From assembly GCF_027923585.1 (NCBI RefSeq), contig NZ_BRPL01000002.1, positions 248,001-312,000 of the forward strand: a stretch of DNA of 64,000 nt, written 5' to 3'. Made by a program: the position numbers and the translations under genes. This document shows, in pieces, positions 5,573 to 15,206 of this stretch. The notes beneath the pieces were generated by a model. The model ran no database searches. It was given only the letters and a program-made list of their open reading frames with translations, and was not told where the DNA came from. The DNA is from Philodulcilactobacillus myokonensis. GTDB taxonomy: Bacteria; Bacillota; Bacilli; Lactobacillales; Lactobacillaceae. Within the stretch, counting starts at the first letter, position 1. Each line of letters opens with the position of its first letter.

Positions 5573-8101
5573 ATGGCGATTGCAAGACTTTACAGTCGAT
5601 TTCAACCGGAACACTATGATATCTATTTAGATATTAATCGTGCTAAGAAATTGATCAGTGGTAAAACCACAATCAAAGGAACTGCTAAAGAATCATCAAT
5701 TGCAGTTCATGAAAAGGATCTTAAGGTTTCATCTATCAAAGCAGATGGCAAGGATGCTTCATTTACAGTTGATAATGATGCTAATCAAATCAACATTGAA
5801 TTAGCAAAAGCAGGGGATGTCACTTTAACAATTAACTACACTGCTCCATTAACTGATTCAATGATGGGCATTTATCCATCATACTATGAAGTAAATGGCG
5901 AAAAGAAGCAAATTATTGGGACTCAATTTGAAACCAATTTTGCACGCCAAGCATTTCCTTGTGTTGATGAACCAGAAGCTAAAGCAACCTTTAGTTTAGC
6001 CATCAAATACGATGAACACCCTGGTGAAACCACCATTAGTAATATGCCTGAAGCAAAGGTTGAAAATGGCGTTCACTATTTTGAAACCACCGTTAGAATG
6101 TCTACTTACTTAATTGCATTCGCATTTGGTGACTTACAAAGCAAGATGACCGAAACCAAGAGTGGCGTTAAGATTGGTGTCTTCGCTACCAAGGCTCACA
6201 AGCCAAGTGAATTAGAATTTCCACTTAAGATTGCTAAACAAGCAATTGAATTCTATGAAGACTTCTATCAAACTAAGTATCCATTACAACATTCATGGCA
6301 ATTAGCACTTCCTGATTTCTCAGCTGGTGCAATGGAAAACTGGGGTCTTGTCACATATCGTGAAGCTTACATGTTATTAGATCCAGCCAATGCTTCATTA
6401 TCTAATAAACAAGCAGTTGCCACCGTTGTTACCCATGAATTAGCTCATCAATGGTTTGGTGATCTAGTTACAATGAAATGGTGGGACGACCTCTGGTTGA
6501 ATGAAAGTTTTGCCAACATGATGGAATACGTTTCAGTCGATGCTATTCATCCCGAATGGCGTATTTGGGATCGATTCCAGACCGTTGAAGCACCAATGGC
6601 ACTCCAACGTGATGCCACTGATGGGGTTCAACCCGTTCATGTTCATGTTGAAAAGCCAGCTGAAATTGATGCCATTTTTGATCCGGCCATCGTCTACGCC
6701 AAGGGTGCTAGAATGCTAGTTATGGTTCGGGCATTAATTGGTGACGATGCATTAAGAAATGGCTTAAAGAACTACTTTGCCGCTCATAAGTATCATAATG
6801 CAACTGGTGATGATTTATGGTCAGCACTTGGGAAGGCTTCCGGCATTGATTTGGGCACCATTATGCATTCATGGTTAGACCAACCTGGTTACCCAGTGGT
6901 TTCTGCCTATGTTGAAAATGGTCAGTTGAAGTTATCACAAAAGCAATTCTTCATTGGTGATGGCAAAGATGCTGGTCGCAAATGGCAAATTCCATTGAAT
7001 GGTAATTACAAAGCCGCTCCTTCATTATTAACTGATAAAGAAACTACCCTTGGTGATTACAAGGATCTCAGACAGAAGGCTGGAAAACCATTTAGATTAA
7101 ACGTTGGTAATAATTCTCACTTTATCGTGAAATACGATCCAACATTATTGAATGATATCTTAGACCACGCTGATGATATGGATCCGGTTTCAAAGATGCA
7201 AGTCTTACAAGACTTAAGATTATTAGCTGATGGTAAACAGACAACGTACGCTGCTGTTATTCCATTCTTAAAGAAATTTGCAGCTAGTCATTCTATGGTT
7301 GTTAATTCAGCATTATACAGAATTGTCGCTAACTTGAAGAAGTTTGTTACTCCTGGTTCCGATGATGAAAAACACTTGAAACAATTTGTTAACCAACTGA
7401 GTGAAAAACAAGTTCAGCGTTTGGGATGGACTAAGAAAGATGGCGAACCAAATGATGATCAATTAACCAGACCATACGTTTTAAATGCTTCATTGTATGC
7501 TAAGAACCAATCAACGATTGAAGCTGCTCATAAATTATTTGAAGAACATGCTGATGATTTATTGAAATTGCCAGCTGACATCCGTGTCTTTGTACTATCT
7601 AATGAAGTTAAGAACTATGGTAGTGAAAAGTTATTTGAACAATTATTAACTGATTACACTAAAGCTACTGATCCAAGTTACAAGGCTGATTTAGATGCCG
7701 CTTTAACTACAACTCCTGACCAAAAATTAATTCAAAAATTAATTAGTAAGTTTGAAGACAGTAACGTTATCAAACCACAGGATTTGCGTTCCTGGTACCG
7801 TGGCGTTCTAGCTAATGACAAGGGTCAACAGGCTGCTTGGGATTGGTTAAGGGACCAATGGCAATGGTTAAATGATACCGTTGGTGGTGATATGGAATTT
7901 GCTTCATTCATTACCGTTTCAGCTGCCATCTTCCATACTCAAAAACGCTTAGATGAATTCAAAGCATTCTTCGAACCCAAGATTAATACTCCTGGTTTAA
8001 CCCGTGAAATTAAAATGGACATTAAGTCCGTCACCAGCCGTGTTAACCTGATTGATTCAGAAAAAGATGCTGTTAATAAAGCAATTCAAAATAACCTTTA
8101 A
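5573..8101 (+). CDS. pepN: Aminopeptidase N (M1 family)
   Basis: An 842-residue cytosolic zinc aminopeptidase that removes N-terminal residues from peptides produced by proteolysis. Zinc-binding HELAH is at residues 288-292, with the third ligand Glu in LNESF at about 311. The substrate-binding GAMEN motif is at 252-256. Length equals that of lactobacillus PepN (about 840-845). ATG 5573 follows GAGGAGGCTTTTTTGAT. Monocistronic, with a terminator at 8122-8160. Typical of lactic acid bacteria that live on peptides. Confidence 0.97.
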   Translation: MAIARLYSRFQPEHYDIYLDINRAKKLISGKTTIKGTAKESSIAVHEKDLKVSSIKADGKDASFTVDNDANQINIELAKAGDVTLTINYTAPLTDSMMGIYPSYYEVNGEKKQIIGTQFETNFARQAFPCVDEPEAKATFSLAIKYDEHPGETTISNMPEAKVENGVHYFETTVRMSTYLIAFAFGDLQSKMTETKSGVKIGVFATKAHKPSELEFPLKIAKQAIEFYEDFYQTKYPLQHSWQLALPDFSAGAMENWGLVTYREAYMLLDPANASLSNKQAVATVVTHELAHQWFGDLVTMKWWDDLWLNESFANMMEYVSVDAIHPEWRIWDRFQTVEAPMALQRDATDGVQPVHVHVEKPAEIDAIFDPAIVYAKGARMLVMVRALIGDDALRNGLKNYFAAHKYHNATGDDLWSALGKASGIDLGTIMHSWLDQPGYPVVSAYVENGQLKLSQKQFFIGDGKDAGRKWQIPLNGNYKAAPSLLTDKETTLGDYKDLRQKAGKPFRLNVGNNSHFIVKYDPTLLNDILDHADDMDPVSKMQVLQDLRLLADGKQTTYAAVIPFLKKFAASHSMVVNSALYRIVANLKKFVTPGSDDEKHLKQFVNQLSEKQVQRLGWTKKDGEPNDDQLTRPYVLNASLYAKNQSTIEAAHKLFEEHADDLLKLPADIRVFVLSNEVKNYGSEKLFEQLLTDYTKATDPSYKADLDAALTTTPDQKLIQKLISKFEDSNVIKPQDLRSWYRGVLANDKGQQAAWDWLRDQWQWLNDTVGGDMEFASFITVSAAIFHTQKRLDEFKAFFEPKINTPGLTREIKMDIKSVTSRVNLIDSEKDAVNKAIQNNL

Positions 8102-8121
8102 TTTAGGTTATTAATATAAAA

Positions 8122-8160
8122 TAAAGTCCATTCCAGATTTCGGGTCTGGGATGGATTTTT
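8122..8160 (+). terminator. pepN terminator
   Basis: AAGTCCATTCCAGA pairs with TCTGGGATGGATT and is followed by a T tract, immediately downstream of pepN. Confidence 0.8.
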
Positions 8161-8167
8161 TGTTTGC

Positions 8168-9400
8168 CTAACTTAATCTCTTAATACTTGTGAATATTAA
8201 TAAAACGAATGAACAACTGATAAAAGCGAGCCAAGCAATACTATTACCAAAGTGGTTTAGCAGTGTCAGAAAAATTGCGTTTCCAATCGGCGTACTTAAT
8301 AGCATGAGGGTGTTCATGAAGCCAACGACGGTTCCTAGTTGCTTCCGGTTAACGTGATTAACAATTAGTGATGACAATTTCGGGCTGATTTTTCCTGAAA
8401 AGTAGCTTGTTATGAGGAGTGTTACGACAATTAAAAATTTTGTGATTGAAGATGCCATTAAAAATAAGCTGCCAAAGATCATCATGAGCACGCTGATTAA
8501 AATAATAAACTGTTTCATATTTAGTTTTCTAAACCAATCATTAATTAAAAAGATGCCTAATAACGTGCCAACGGTTGAAACGATGTTTAAAGTTGCAATT
8601 GTGGTGCCATAATTATGAAACCACAGGACGGGTGCCTTTAAATATGTAACGTTGACCATCGGCAACATGCTTGATGATAGGAAATTAAAACCGGCAAAAA
8701 TGAACGTCATTATTAGCAAATTATGTGGAATATTTTTAGCAGATTGCTTAATTTGTTTGATGAAACCATTTTCTTGATTGTGATTTTGTTGATGAACTGT
8801 TAACCGTTTCAAATCGTTTCTAACGCTTAAAAGAATGACTAGTGCCATGATAAATGAAATGACGTTGATGAATGCCACCCATTCAAAATGATAATTTAAC
8901 AGGGCAATTAGAGTAACACCACTAGCCTGACCAACAATTGATGATAGGTTAAGTAGTCCTTGGTTTAGAGCCATTGCATCGTTCATTTCGGTTGGTTGAA
9001 TAATTAATTTTAGAACGTGAACGTTAATCAATGAATTGTAACTGCCTAAAAAATCTGAAATGATGCCAAGTATCCATACTACTATAAAAATTGTGAAACT
9101 AGGTTTGAAACTCATTCCAAAAGTGATGATTAAAAACAGGATTGTTTGCGTGATTCTGATCTGAATCATTGTTTTGAAAAAATTATTAACGTGATCGGCT
9201 AAATAACCGCTGATTAAACTGGCAATGTTGGGGATAATGATAGCTAGTGAAGCAAGTGAAACAGCTAGTGAACGGTAATGACTAATTTTTGAGGCGTAAA
9301 TAATAAACACCATCATGTAAAGGTATGTGCCAAGTTCATCGAACAAATTGGAATTAATCATGGCCCGAAAAATTCGGTTATGAAAGTAATTTTTTTGCAT
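8168..9400 (-). CDS. MFS transporter (putative efflux)
   Basis: A 410-residue protein with about twelve hydrophobic segments and a basic central loop near residues 195-215, as in major facilitator permeases of the macrolide-efflux/MFS_3 group. The substrate is unknown. ATG 9400 has a GGAGGACTTAAT ribosome binding site. It is divergent from an Rgg-type regulator starting 118 bases away, so that regulator is the natural candidate for its control. Confidence 0.75.
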   Translation of the reverse strand: MQKNYFHNRIFRAMINSNLFDELGTYLYMMVFIIYASKISHYRSLAVSLASLAIIIPNIASLISGYLADHVNNFFKTMIQIRITQTILFLIITFGMSFKPSFTIFIVVWILGIISDFLGSYNSLINVHVLKLIIQPTEMNDAMALNQGLLNLSSIVGQASGVTLIALLNYHFEWVAFINVISFIMALVILLSVRNDLKRLTVHQQNHNQENGFIKQIKQSAKNIPHNLLIMTFIFAGFNFLSSSMLPMVNVTYLKAPVLWFHNYGTTIATLNIVSTVGTLLGIFLINDWFRKLNMKQFIILISVLMMIFGSLFLMASSITKFLIVVTLLITSYFSGKISPKLSSLIVNHVNRKQLGTVVGFMNTLMLLSTPIGNAIFLTLLNHFGNSIAWLAFISCSFVLLIFTSIKRLS

Positions 9401-9517
9401 ATTAAGTCCTCCATTTTTACTGATTACGATTCATTCTAAGTAAAAAGAAGCAATTAATAAGTTATTTTTCTTAATTTATAATTATTTTCCATATAGAATA
9501 TTAATTAAGAAAGTTGG

Positions 9518-10363
9518 ATGATTGACATGACTAATTTACCTGAATTATTAAAAGCTAAGAGACAACAGCTAGGTTTAACGCAAGCTCAAATGGCAGCTGG
9601 TGTTTTATCGGCATCGTTTTATTCGAAGGTCGAAAATGGCATTAGTGATATTAATACCATGGATTTAATTCAAATTTTGCGGATTCACCGCATTGATGCC
9701 GGTGCGTTTATTAACCAAATAAAAACGCCTAATTTAAATTTACCTGAAAGTGATTACTCAAAATTGTTTGAGAAAATCTATGTTGCAATGTATAGCAACC
9801 ACCCAAGTAAAATTAAAAGAATTAGACGTCAAATGGATCAGATTAAAACGCACGACAAGCATTTAAAAGTGTATAAATTAATGGCTGATTTGGATTTAGC
9901 AATGATGAATCATCAATTAAAGCATTTTCCAAATCGAAAAAAAGTAATACTTAGAAAAGCACTATTTTCTGATCCAAATTTATCATTAAAATCACTGCAA
10001 ATTTTTGCCAATACAATGTGGATCTATGACTTTGAAGAATTGGCATTTTTGGTCAATGCCGTTTTAAGACAGTATCAGAAGCATCAACAAAAGAATATTC
10101 ACTATCAGATTTCGATTGCGGCAATTATGATTAATTTCGTTGAAATTTGCTATCACCAAAATGAATTTCAAATGGCTAAACGTCCTTTAGAGTGTATTGA
10201 TAATTTAGAACCAATTCCAGATTTATTTTTAATGAAATTATACGGTTTATATTTTGAACTGAAGATGGGATTTAAAAAGGAAACCAAACTGTTTAATCCT
10301 AAAACGGTGATAGAAGTTTTTAATCGGACTGGGTTAAATCTGTTGAATGATAATAAAAAATAA
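9518..10363 (+). CDS. Rgg/GadR/MutR-family transcriptional regulator
   Basis: About 281 residues: an N-terminal XRE-type helix-turn-helix (roughly residues 5-60, with the QLGLTQAQMAAGVLSASFYSKVENG signature split around the recognition helix), then an all-helical TPR-like domain to the end, typical of Rgg regulators that bind short peptides. Start is ATG 9518 or ATG 9527; neither has a strong ribosome binding site. No obvious peptide pheromone gene adjoins it. It is divergent from the MFS gene, suggesting local control. Confidence 0.8.
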   Translation: MIDMTNLPELLKAKRQQLGLTQAQMAAGVLSASFYSKVENGISDINTMDLIQILRIHRIDAGAFINQIKTPNLNLPESDYSKLFEKIYVAMYSNHPSKIKRIRRQMDQIKTHDKHLKVYKLMADLDLAMMNHQLKHFPNRKKVILRKALFSDPNLSLKSLQIFANTMWIYDFEELAFLVNAVLRQYQKHQQKNIHYQISIAAIMINFVEICYHQNEFQMAKRPLECIDNLEPIPDLFLMKLYGLYFELKMGFKKETKLFNPKTVIEVFNRTGLNLLNDNKK

Positions 10364-10364
10364 A

Positions 10365-10404
10365 GCGATCAGGGCAAAGTTAAATTTGCCTTAACCGCTT
10401 TTTG
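10365..10404. terminator. Bidirectional terminator between rgg and the ROK gene
   Basis: AAAGCG..AGGGCAAA pairs with TTTGCCTT..CGCTTTTT, with T or A tracts on either side. It separates the converging Rgg gene and minus-strand ROK gene. Confidence 0.7.
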
Positions 10405-10425
10405 TTTTATTAATTACGTTTTACA

Positions 10426-11364
10426 TTAATTATTTTGTTGTGCCGCAATTGAACTTTGGTACATATCAAAGTTAGAGAAGTATGCTTTTTTAGCCAATGA
10501 GATGTTACCAATAATGGCTAATTTACTGCTTGAAGAAGATAATAATGTAATATAATTGTTTAGATTATCGTGGTCACCAACTGGAACATAATGATTAAAT
10601 AGTCGATTGAATTGAATTTTGATTTTTTTAAGTAGAATAGGGTTAATAATGGTCCCACCCAAAATGATTTTCTGTGGTCTGATGAAGAGGGTTGCTTGGA
10701 TAATTGATTGAGCAATGTAATAGGCAACGTCGTCCCAAATGGGATTAAACATTGAAATTTCGTTGTAACTCTTGTTGAATCGGGCTTGGAATGTCGGTTC
10801 AGCAACTAAACCTTCTAGACAGTCACCTTGGTATGGACACGTTCCCTTAAAGCCTTGATCATTTTGTGGTCGTTTAGGATAAATATGGCCAATTTCTGGG
10901 CTACCTTGGTAGCCAATCATTTCACCATTGTTGATGATTCCAGCACCGACACCCTTACTGATTGTGATGTAGACCAATGACATAATTGGTTTGTCATTTA
11001 AAATCGACTGAATGTATTCACCATAGGCAGTGCTATTGACATCGGTTGTAAATGACATTGGGCAATTTAAGTAGTGTTTTAAAGTTCCCAATAAATTAAT
11101 GTTTGACCAGTTTTTTCTTGAAGAATCAGTAATGTAACCATACTTAGGTGAATAATTCCTTAATTCTAACGGTCCGAATGATGATACGCCAATCGCACCG
11201 ATGGGATTAATTCGATTGACGTTCTTAAAGTATTTAACGATGTTATAAAACGTTGTTTTTGGATCATCTAATGGAATTTCAACCTTATCTTTGATATTGA
11301 TGTGACCATCACTGACAGCACAAGTAACTTCACGGTCGCGAAATTCAATGCTTCCTAATAACAT
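10426..11364 (-). CDS. ROK-family fructokinase paralogue with degraded active site
   Basis: A 312-residue ROK protein, clearly homologous along its length to the divergent fructokinase at 11557-12450. The phosphate-binding motif GSIEAGGTKF of the neighbour is here GSIEFRDREV, the GTGVGAG loop is SKGVGAG, and the zinc-site CPYHHDC is CPYQGDC, losing a His ligand. The catalytic-region TTDVN..AYGEY and the SPEIGH block remain. ATP use is therefore doubtful; it may be a regulatory sugar-binding protein or a decaying duplicate. TTG 11370 is in frame, but ATG 11364 sits seven bases after GGGAGGG and is preferred. Confidence 0.8.
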   Translation of the reverse strand: MLLGSIEFRDREVTCAVSDGHINIKDKVEIPLDDPKTTFYNIVKYFKNVNRINPIGAIGVSSFGPLELRNYSPKYGYITDSSRKNWSNINLLGTLKHYLNCPMSFTTDVNSTAYGEYIQSILNDKPIMSLVYITISKGVGAGIINNGEMIGYQGSPEIGHIYPKRPQNDQGFKGTCPYQGDCLEGLVAEPTFQARFNKSYNEISMFNPIWDDVAYYIAQSIIQATLFIRPQKIILGGTIINPILLKKIKIQFNRLFNHYVPVGDHDNLNNYITLLSSSSSKLAIIGNISLAKKAYFSNFDMYQSSIAAQQNN

Positions 11365-11422
11365 TAGCAATCCCTCCCTTGGAATTGATGATACTTATCT
11401 ACAAGATAAAAGTAGCATATTA

Positions 11423-11436
11423 TGAAACCGTTTACA
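11423..11436. promoter_or_regulatory. cre box (CcpA site) between the ROK genes
   Basis: TGAAACCGTTTACA fits the cre consensus TGWAANCGNTNWCA. It lies upstream of the minus-strand ROK gene. Confidence 0.7.
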
Positions 11437-11465
11437 ATGATTTGAAATTAAAACGATTATTTTGT

Positions 11466-11479
11466 TGTAAACGCTTACA
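11466..11479. promoter_or_regulatory. cre box (CcpA site) upstream of the fructokinase
   Basis: TGTAAACGCTTACA is a full match to the cre consensus. With the site at 11423 it implies carbon catabolite control of one or both divergent kinase genes. Confidence 0.8.
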
Positions 11480-11556
11480 AATAATGCTATCTTTAAGTCG
11501 TAGGAAACTGATATTAAATAGTAATTATGCATCATAAAATCATAGAGGTGATTTTA

Positions 11557-12450
11557 ATGTTATTTGGTAGCATTGAAGCAGGCGGCACTAAATTTGTATG
11601 TGCGGTTGGTGATGAAAACTATACGATTAAGGATAGCGTCCACATTCCAACGACGACACCTAAAGAAACTTTAGGCGCATGTGTAAAATATTTTAAAAAA
11701 TTTAAGAATTTGAATGCAATTGGGATTGCATCATTTGGACCAATTGAAATTAGGGTGGATAATCCTAAATACGGATATATTACTGATACACCTAAGAAAT
11801 ACTGGGCTAACACTAATTTTCTTGGAACGATGAAAAAGTACTTTAAGATTCCAATGTATTGGACAACCGATGTTAATGGATCGGCTTATGGTGAATATAT
11901 AAATTCAATTAAGAATCATCATCCACTTCATTCATTAGTTTACTATACAATTGGAACTGGCGTTGGTGCTGGAATCGTTAATAACGGCCATTTCTTAGGT
12001 TACGTTGGTCATCCTGAAGCCGGTCATGTTCGTTTAAAACGGGCTAAGGGAGACGAAAACTTTAAGGGACTCTGTCCATACCACCATGATTGTTTAGAAG
12101 GATTGGCTTCAGGTCCAACATTTAATGCCAGAACTGGTAAGGATGGAAAAGACGTCCCATTGAGTGATCCATCATGGAGTTATGTAGCATATTATGTTGC
12201 TCAAGCTGCCATTCAAGCCACCTTGTTTGTTAGACCAGAACGAATTATCTTTGGTGGCGGAGTTGTTAGCGAGCCATTCTTAGACATGGTCAGAAAAGAC
12301 TTTAAACAATTATTTAATAACTATCTTGATGTTGGTGATCTAAAGGAATACATTCAAATGCCAAGTGTTCCGCATAATGGTTCTGCAACGGTTGGTGATT
12401 TTTCATTGGCATTGAAACAGTACTATAAAGAAAATATCGTTAAAATTTAA
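11557..12450 (+). CDS. scrK: Fructokinase (ROK family)
   Basis: A 297-residue cytosolic kinase that phosphorylates fructose with ATP. Motifs in order: GSIEAGGTKF (phosphate loop, residues 4-13), TTDVNGSAYGEY with the catalytic Asp, GTGVGAG, HPEAGH, the CPYHHDC zinc site, and ASGPTFNAR. These match Gram-positive ScrK/YdhR fructokinases. An in-frame ATG at 11527 is possible, but ATG 11557 follows AGAGGTG at six bases and gives the family's usual N-terminus. A perfect cre box lies about 80 bases upstream. Divergent from the degraded paralogue. Confidence 0.9.
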   Translation: MLFGSIEAGGTKFVCAVGDENYTIKDSVHIPTTTPKETLGACVKYFKKFKNLNAIGIASFGPIEIRVDNPKYGYITDTPKKYWANTNFLGTMKKYFKIPMYWTTDVNGSAYGEYINSIKNHHPLHSLVYYTIGTGVGAGIVNNGHFLGYVGHPEAGHVRLKRAKGDENFKGLCPYHHDCLEGLASGPTFNARTGKDGKDVPLSDPSWSYVAYYVAQAAIQATLFVRPERIIFGGGVVSEPFLDMVRKDFKQLFNNYLDVGDLKEYIQMPSVPHNGSATVGDFSLALKQYYKENIVKI

Positions 12451-12471
12451 TCATTCATTAAAAGCAATTAA

Positions 12472-12514
12472 AATTTTCAATATTAAATTCGGAGTTAATA
12501 TTGAAAATTTTTTA
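12472..12514 (+). terminator. Fructokinase terminator
   Basis: AAAATTTTCAATATTAA pairs with TTAATATTGAAAATTTT around ATTCGGAG, followed by TTATT. Confidence 0.75.
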
Positions 12515-12578
12515 TTATCTTTTTAATATATTTTTGATATACTTATTAATATATATCAAAATAAGGAAGATGATATGA

Positions 12579-13061
12579 TTGCAAAATGGGGAAGTTAATT
12601 TTATAGCCGCATATAAAATGTATTGGAAACACTACTTTAATTTTAAAAGTCACAGTAGCCGATTGGAGTTTTGGTGGGTTGTCATTTGGGATATCCTAGT
12701 TAGTATGGTGATACTTCTTTTCTTTGGAACGATGATTCCAGTTATTCATTTAAGTGGATTAAAATTTGTAATGTCAATTTGGGTATTGATTAATTATATT
12801 CCGGGAATGTCGTTAACTGTTAGACGTTATCATGACTTGGGAATATCTGGCTTTTGGTATCTATTAACACCGTTCTTAGGTAATATAATCATGCACTTCT
12901 TCTCTAATTTTGCTAGATTATATTATCAAGATGGAATGCAACACATCGCATTTAATGAAATTAATATGACTTTATATTTAATTGGTTTGGTAATCAATTT
13001 AATTAGTTTTATCCTGGCAATGAAGAAAACTAAATGGCATCATAATCGTTATTTGAAATAA
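12579..13061 (+). CDS. DUF805 membrane protein
   Basis: A 160-residue protein with four hydrophobic segments and the DUF805 signatures SRLEFWWVV (about residue 28) and RRYHDLGISGFWYL (about residue 80). The function of the family is unknown; it occurs in many bacteria and phages as an inner-membrane protein. The only in-frame start with a good ribosome binding site is TTG 12579 (AAGGAAGA, eight bases before). The ATG at 12575 belongs to another frame that stops after seven codons. Confidence 0.75.
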   Translation: MQNGEVNFIAAYKMYWKHYFNFKSHSSRLEFWWVVIWDILVSMVILLFFGTMIPVIHLSGLKFVMSIWVLINYIPGMSLTVRRYHDLGISGFWYLLTPFLGNIIMHFFSNFARLYYQDGMQHIAFNEINMTLYLIGLVINLISFILAMKKTKWHHNRYLK

Positions 13062-13066
13062 ATAAA

Positions 13067-13106
13067 AGAACATCATTTCATTGATTTGAAATGATGTTTT
13101 TTTACT
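13067..13106. terminator. Bidirectional terminator
   Basis: AACATCATTTCA pairs with TGAAATGATGTT, followed by a T tract. It separates the converging DUF805 and nitroreductase genes. Confidence 0.75.
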
Positions 13107-13856
13107 TTATAATTTTAAAAATCCCTGTTTTTTAAAATTTGGTAAAATGTTTTTTCTGATTGGATTATTCTGCAAGTCACTCATTAAATGGTGGGTAAAC
13201 GTTTCACTGCGGTTGCCAGACGGTCGTTTTTGATAATAATCGTGGACAATTTGATCATAATGATTTAATTGATCCTGATTAATATCATCGTTGTAAACAT
13301 TTTGGTAATGAATGATGGATGGGGTAATCCGTGGTTTCACAATTGATTTTTCATCTGGTACACCTAGTGCTAATCCTAAAACGGGGAAGGTCAGTTGTGG
13401 TAATTTAAACGCCTTAATAATTTTTGATGTGTCATTATAAATACTTCCCATGACGACGCCACCTAATCCCATACTTTCAGCGGCGGTTAGCATTGCCTGC
13501 ATCGCAAAATCAACGTCGTGTATACCAGCTAATAATTTATCAGTTGAATGCAGATTAGATGTATCAGCATTTGGATCAATTGATTTTAAAATTTGTTCAT
13601 TGCGGTGCTGATCGGCAACAAATAGGAAGTATTGGCCAGCACTTTTAACAAAATCAAATCCTGTGACATCTGCAATCACTTGCAATTGTTTTGGGTCAGT
13701 GACACTGATGATACTATATTGCTGTTCAAACTGGCTGGTGGATGCTTGTTGAGCTGCTTTTAAAAGAGTTTTAATCTGTTCTTGCGTCAAATTTTGATGT
13801 TTAAACTTACGGATTGAACGGTGATTAAATAATGTCTTTAAAGTTTGGTTGTTCAA
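13107..13856 (-). CDS. NADPH-dependent nitro/flavin reductase (NfsA-like)
   Basis: A 249-residue FMN-binding oxidoreductase of the NfsA/FRP type. The N-terminal NHRSIRKFKHQNLTQEQ (FMN phosphate-binding Arg residues, about 12-16) and central AAESMGLGGVVMGSI plus the FPVLGLALGVPDE block are typical. It would reduce flavins, quinones or nitro compounds with NADPH in the cytosol; the physiological substrate is not shown. Start ATG 13856 follows GGAGGATTC. Monocistronic. Confidence 0.85.
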   Translation of the reverse strand: MNNQTLKTLFNHRSIRKFKHQNLTQEQIKTLLKAAQQASTSQFEQQYSIISVTDPKQLQVIADVTGFDFVKSAGQYFLFVADQHRNEQILKSIDPNADTSNLHSTDKLLAGIHDVDFAMQAMLTAAESMGLGGVVMGSIYNDTSKIIKAFKLPQLTFPVLGLALGVPDEKSIVKPRITPSIIHYQNVYNDDINQDQLNHYDQIVHDYYQKRPSGNRSETFTHHLMSDLQNNPIRKNILPNFKKQGFLKL

Positions 13857-13959
13857 AATGAATCCTCCTAACAGTTATTAATTAAAACGTTAGCGGATTG
13901 ATGTTCAATAATCAATCAAAAAACATTTCTTTGAAATTCATTAAATAATTATAATATGA

Positions 13960-13987
13960 TTGACATTTATTCTAATGAGTTTATAAT
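13960..13987 (+). promoter_or_regulatory. Promoter of the metQNI leader
   Basis: -35 TTGACA (13960-13965), 16-base spacer, -10 TATAAT (13982-13987). The predicted transcript begins near 13994, at the 5' end of the T-box leader. Confidence 0.75.
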
Positions 13988-13993
13988 ACAAAG

Positions 13994-14277
13994 TAATTAA
14001 TAAACAGAAGTTAAGCAATGAAGAGATAAGTATTGATTGAATGAACGCCTAGAGAGCTTGTGTTGGTGAAAGCAAGCAGTTTTGAAGTCATGAAAATGGT
14101 CTTGGAGCTTTTATGTAGATGAACGTTTTGTAAATCTACATCGGGTGCGCCTGATATCGCGCTTAGGAATCAAAATGGTTCTGATGAGGTAGACTAAACT
14201 AATGGGTTTAATCTATAAAGTTAGGTGGCACAGCGAAGCATTCGCCCTTTCAAAATGAAAGGACGGATGCTTTTTTT
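13994..14277 (+). promoter_or_regulatory. T-box riboswitch, methionine specifier
   Basis: The leader contains the stem I AGAGAGC motif (near 14051), a specifier region GAAAATGGTCTTGGAG with ATG at 14096-14098, and the T-box AGGTGGCACAGCGAAGC (14223-14239). It ends in a terminator, GCATTCG..CCTTTCA pairing with TGAAAGG..CGGATGC plus seven T (14237-14277). ATG as specifier means uncharged tRNA-Met would prevent termination, turning on methionine uptake by the metQNI genes downstream. The call of specifier rests on its spacing from the conserved TTGGAG. Confidence 0.93.
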
Positions 14278-14368
14278 GTTGAAAAATTTAAGGATGTGGT
14301 CTAGATGATGTGAAACTGGCGAATGAAATTAATTTAAAAATAAATAATTGTAAAAGGGGTTTTATAAA

Positions 14369-15187
14369 ATGAAAAAATTTGTTAAATATTTATGCTTAGC
14401 TGTGGCTCTTTTAGCCTTACCAATTACATTAGCTGCCTGTGGAAATTCAGGTAGCAAGGTTGTCAAAGTTGGAATTGTGGGGACCGATGATCAAAGGATT
14501 TGGAACCCATTGAAATCACAATTGAAGAAAAAAGGGATTACATTAAAATTAGTTACCTTTTCTGATTATTCTCAACCCAATGGTGCATTACAAAATGGTG
14601 AAATTAATTTGAATGCTTTTCAACACAAATTATTCTTAGATAATTGGAATAAAACTAATCATGGCGATCTAGTTTCAATTGGTAAAACATACTTGTCACC
14701 AATCGGTGCATATTCTCACAAGATTAAAAACGTTAGCCAAATTAAGAATGGCGATAAAATTGCAATTCCAAATGATGCTGTCAATGGTGGCCGTGCACTT
14801 CATCTTTTAGCCAACGAAGGTTTAATTAAATTGGATAATAAACCATTGCCAACCACTAGTGATATTACTAGCAATCCTAAACATTTGAAGATTTCATCAT
14901 TGGATGGTTCACAAGAACCAAGATCATTAGATGATGTTACCGTTGCAATTATTAATAATACATTTGCATTAGATGCTAAATTAAATCCAAGCAATGCCAT
15001 CTTTAGAGAAAAAGTTAACAAGCAATCCGAACCTTACATTAATTTAATTGCAGCTAAGAAATCTGATCAAAATAATAAGACATTAAAAGAAGTTGTTAAA
15101 GCATACCAGACTTCATCCAATGCCAAACGAATCTACAAACTTTATGACCATGCAGATATTCCAGCTTGGAACATTAAATTAAAGTAA
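14369..15187 (+). CDS. metQ: Methionine ABC transporter, substrate-binding lipoprotein
   Basis: A 272-residue NlpA/MetQ lipoprotein. The signal peptide ends at the lipobox LAAC (about residues 20-24), so it is anchored outside the membrane. The VKVGIVGTDDQRIW start of the mature domain, LNAFQHKLFLDNW and IAIPNDAVNGGRALHLL blocks are family hallmarks. It delivers methionine (or its derivatives) to MetI/MetN. ATG 14369 follows AAAGGGGTT. First gene of metQNI, under Met T-box control. Confidence 0.95.
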   Translation: MKKFVKYLCLAVALLALPITLAACGNSGSKVVKVGIVGTDDQRIWNPLKSQLKKKGITLKLVTFSDYSQPNGALQNGEINLNAFQHKLFLDNWNKTNHGDLVSIGKTYLSPIGAYSHKIKNVSQIKNGDKIAIPNDAVNGGRALHLLANEGLIKLDNKPLPTTSDITSNPKHLKISSLDGSQEPRSLDDVTVAIINNTFALDAKLNPSNAIFREKVNKQSEPYINLIAAKKSDQNNKTLKEVVKAYQTSSNAKRIYKLYDHADIPAWNIKLK

Positions 15188-15206
15188 ACAAGTGGGGGAT
15201 GTAAAA

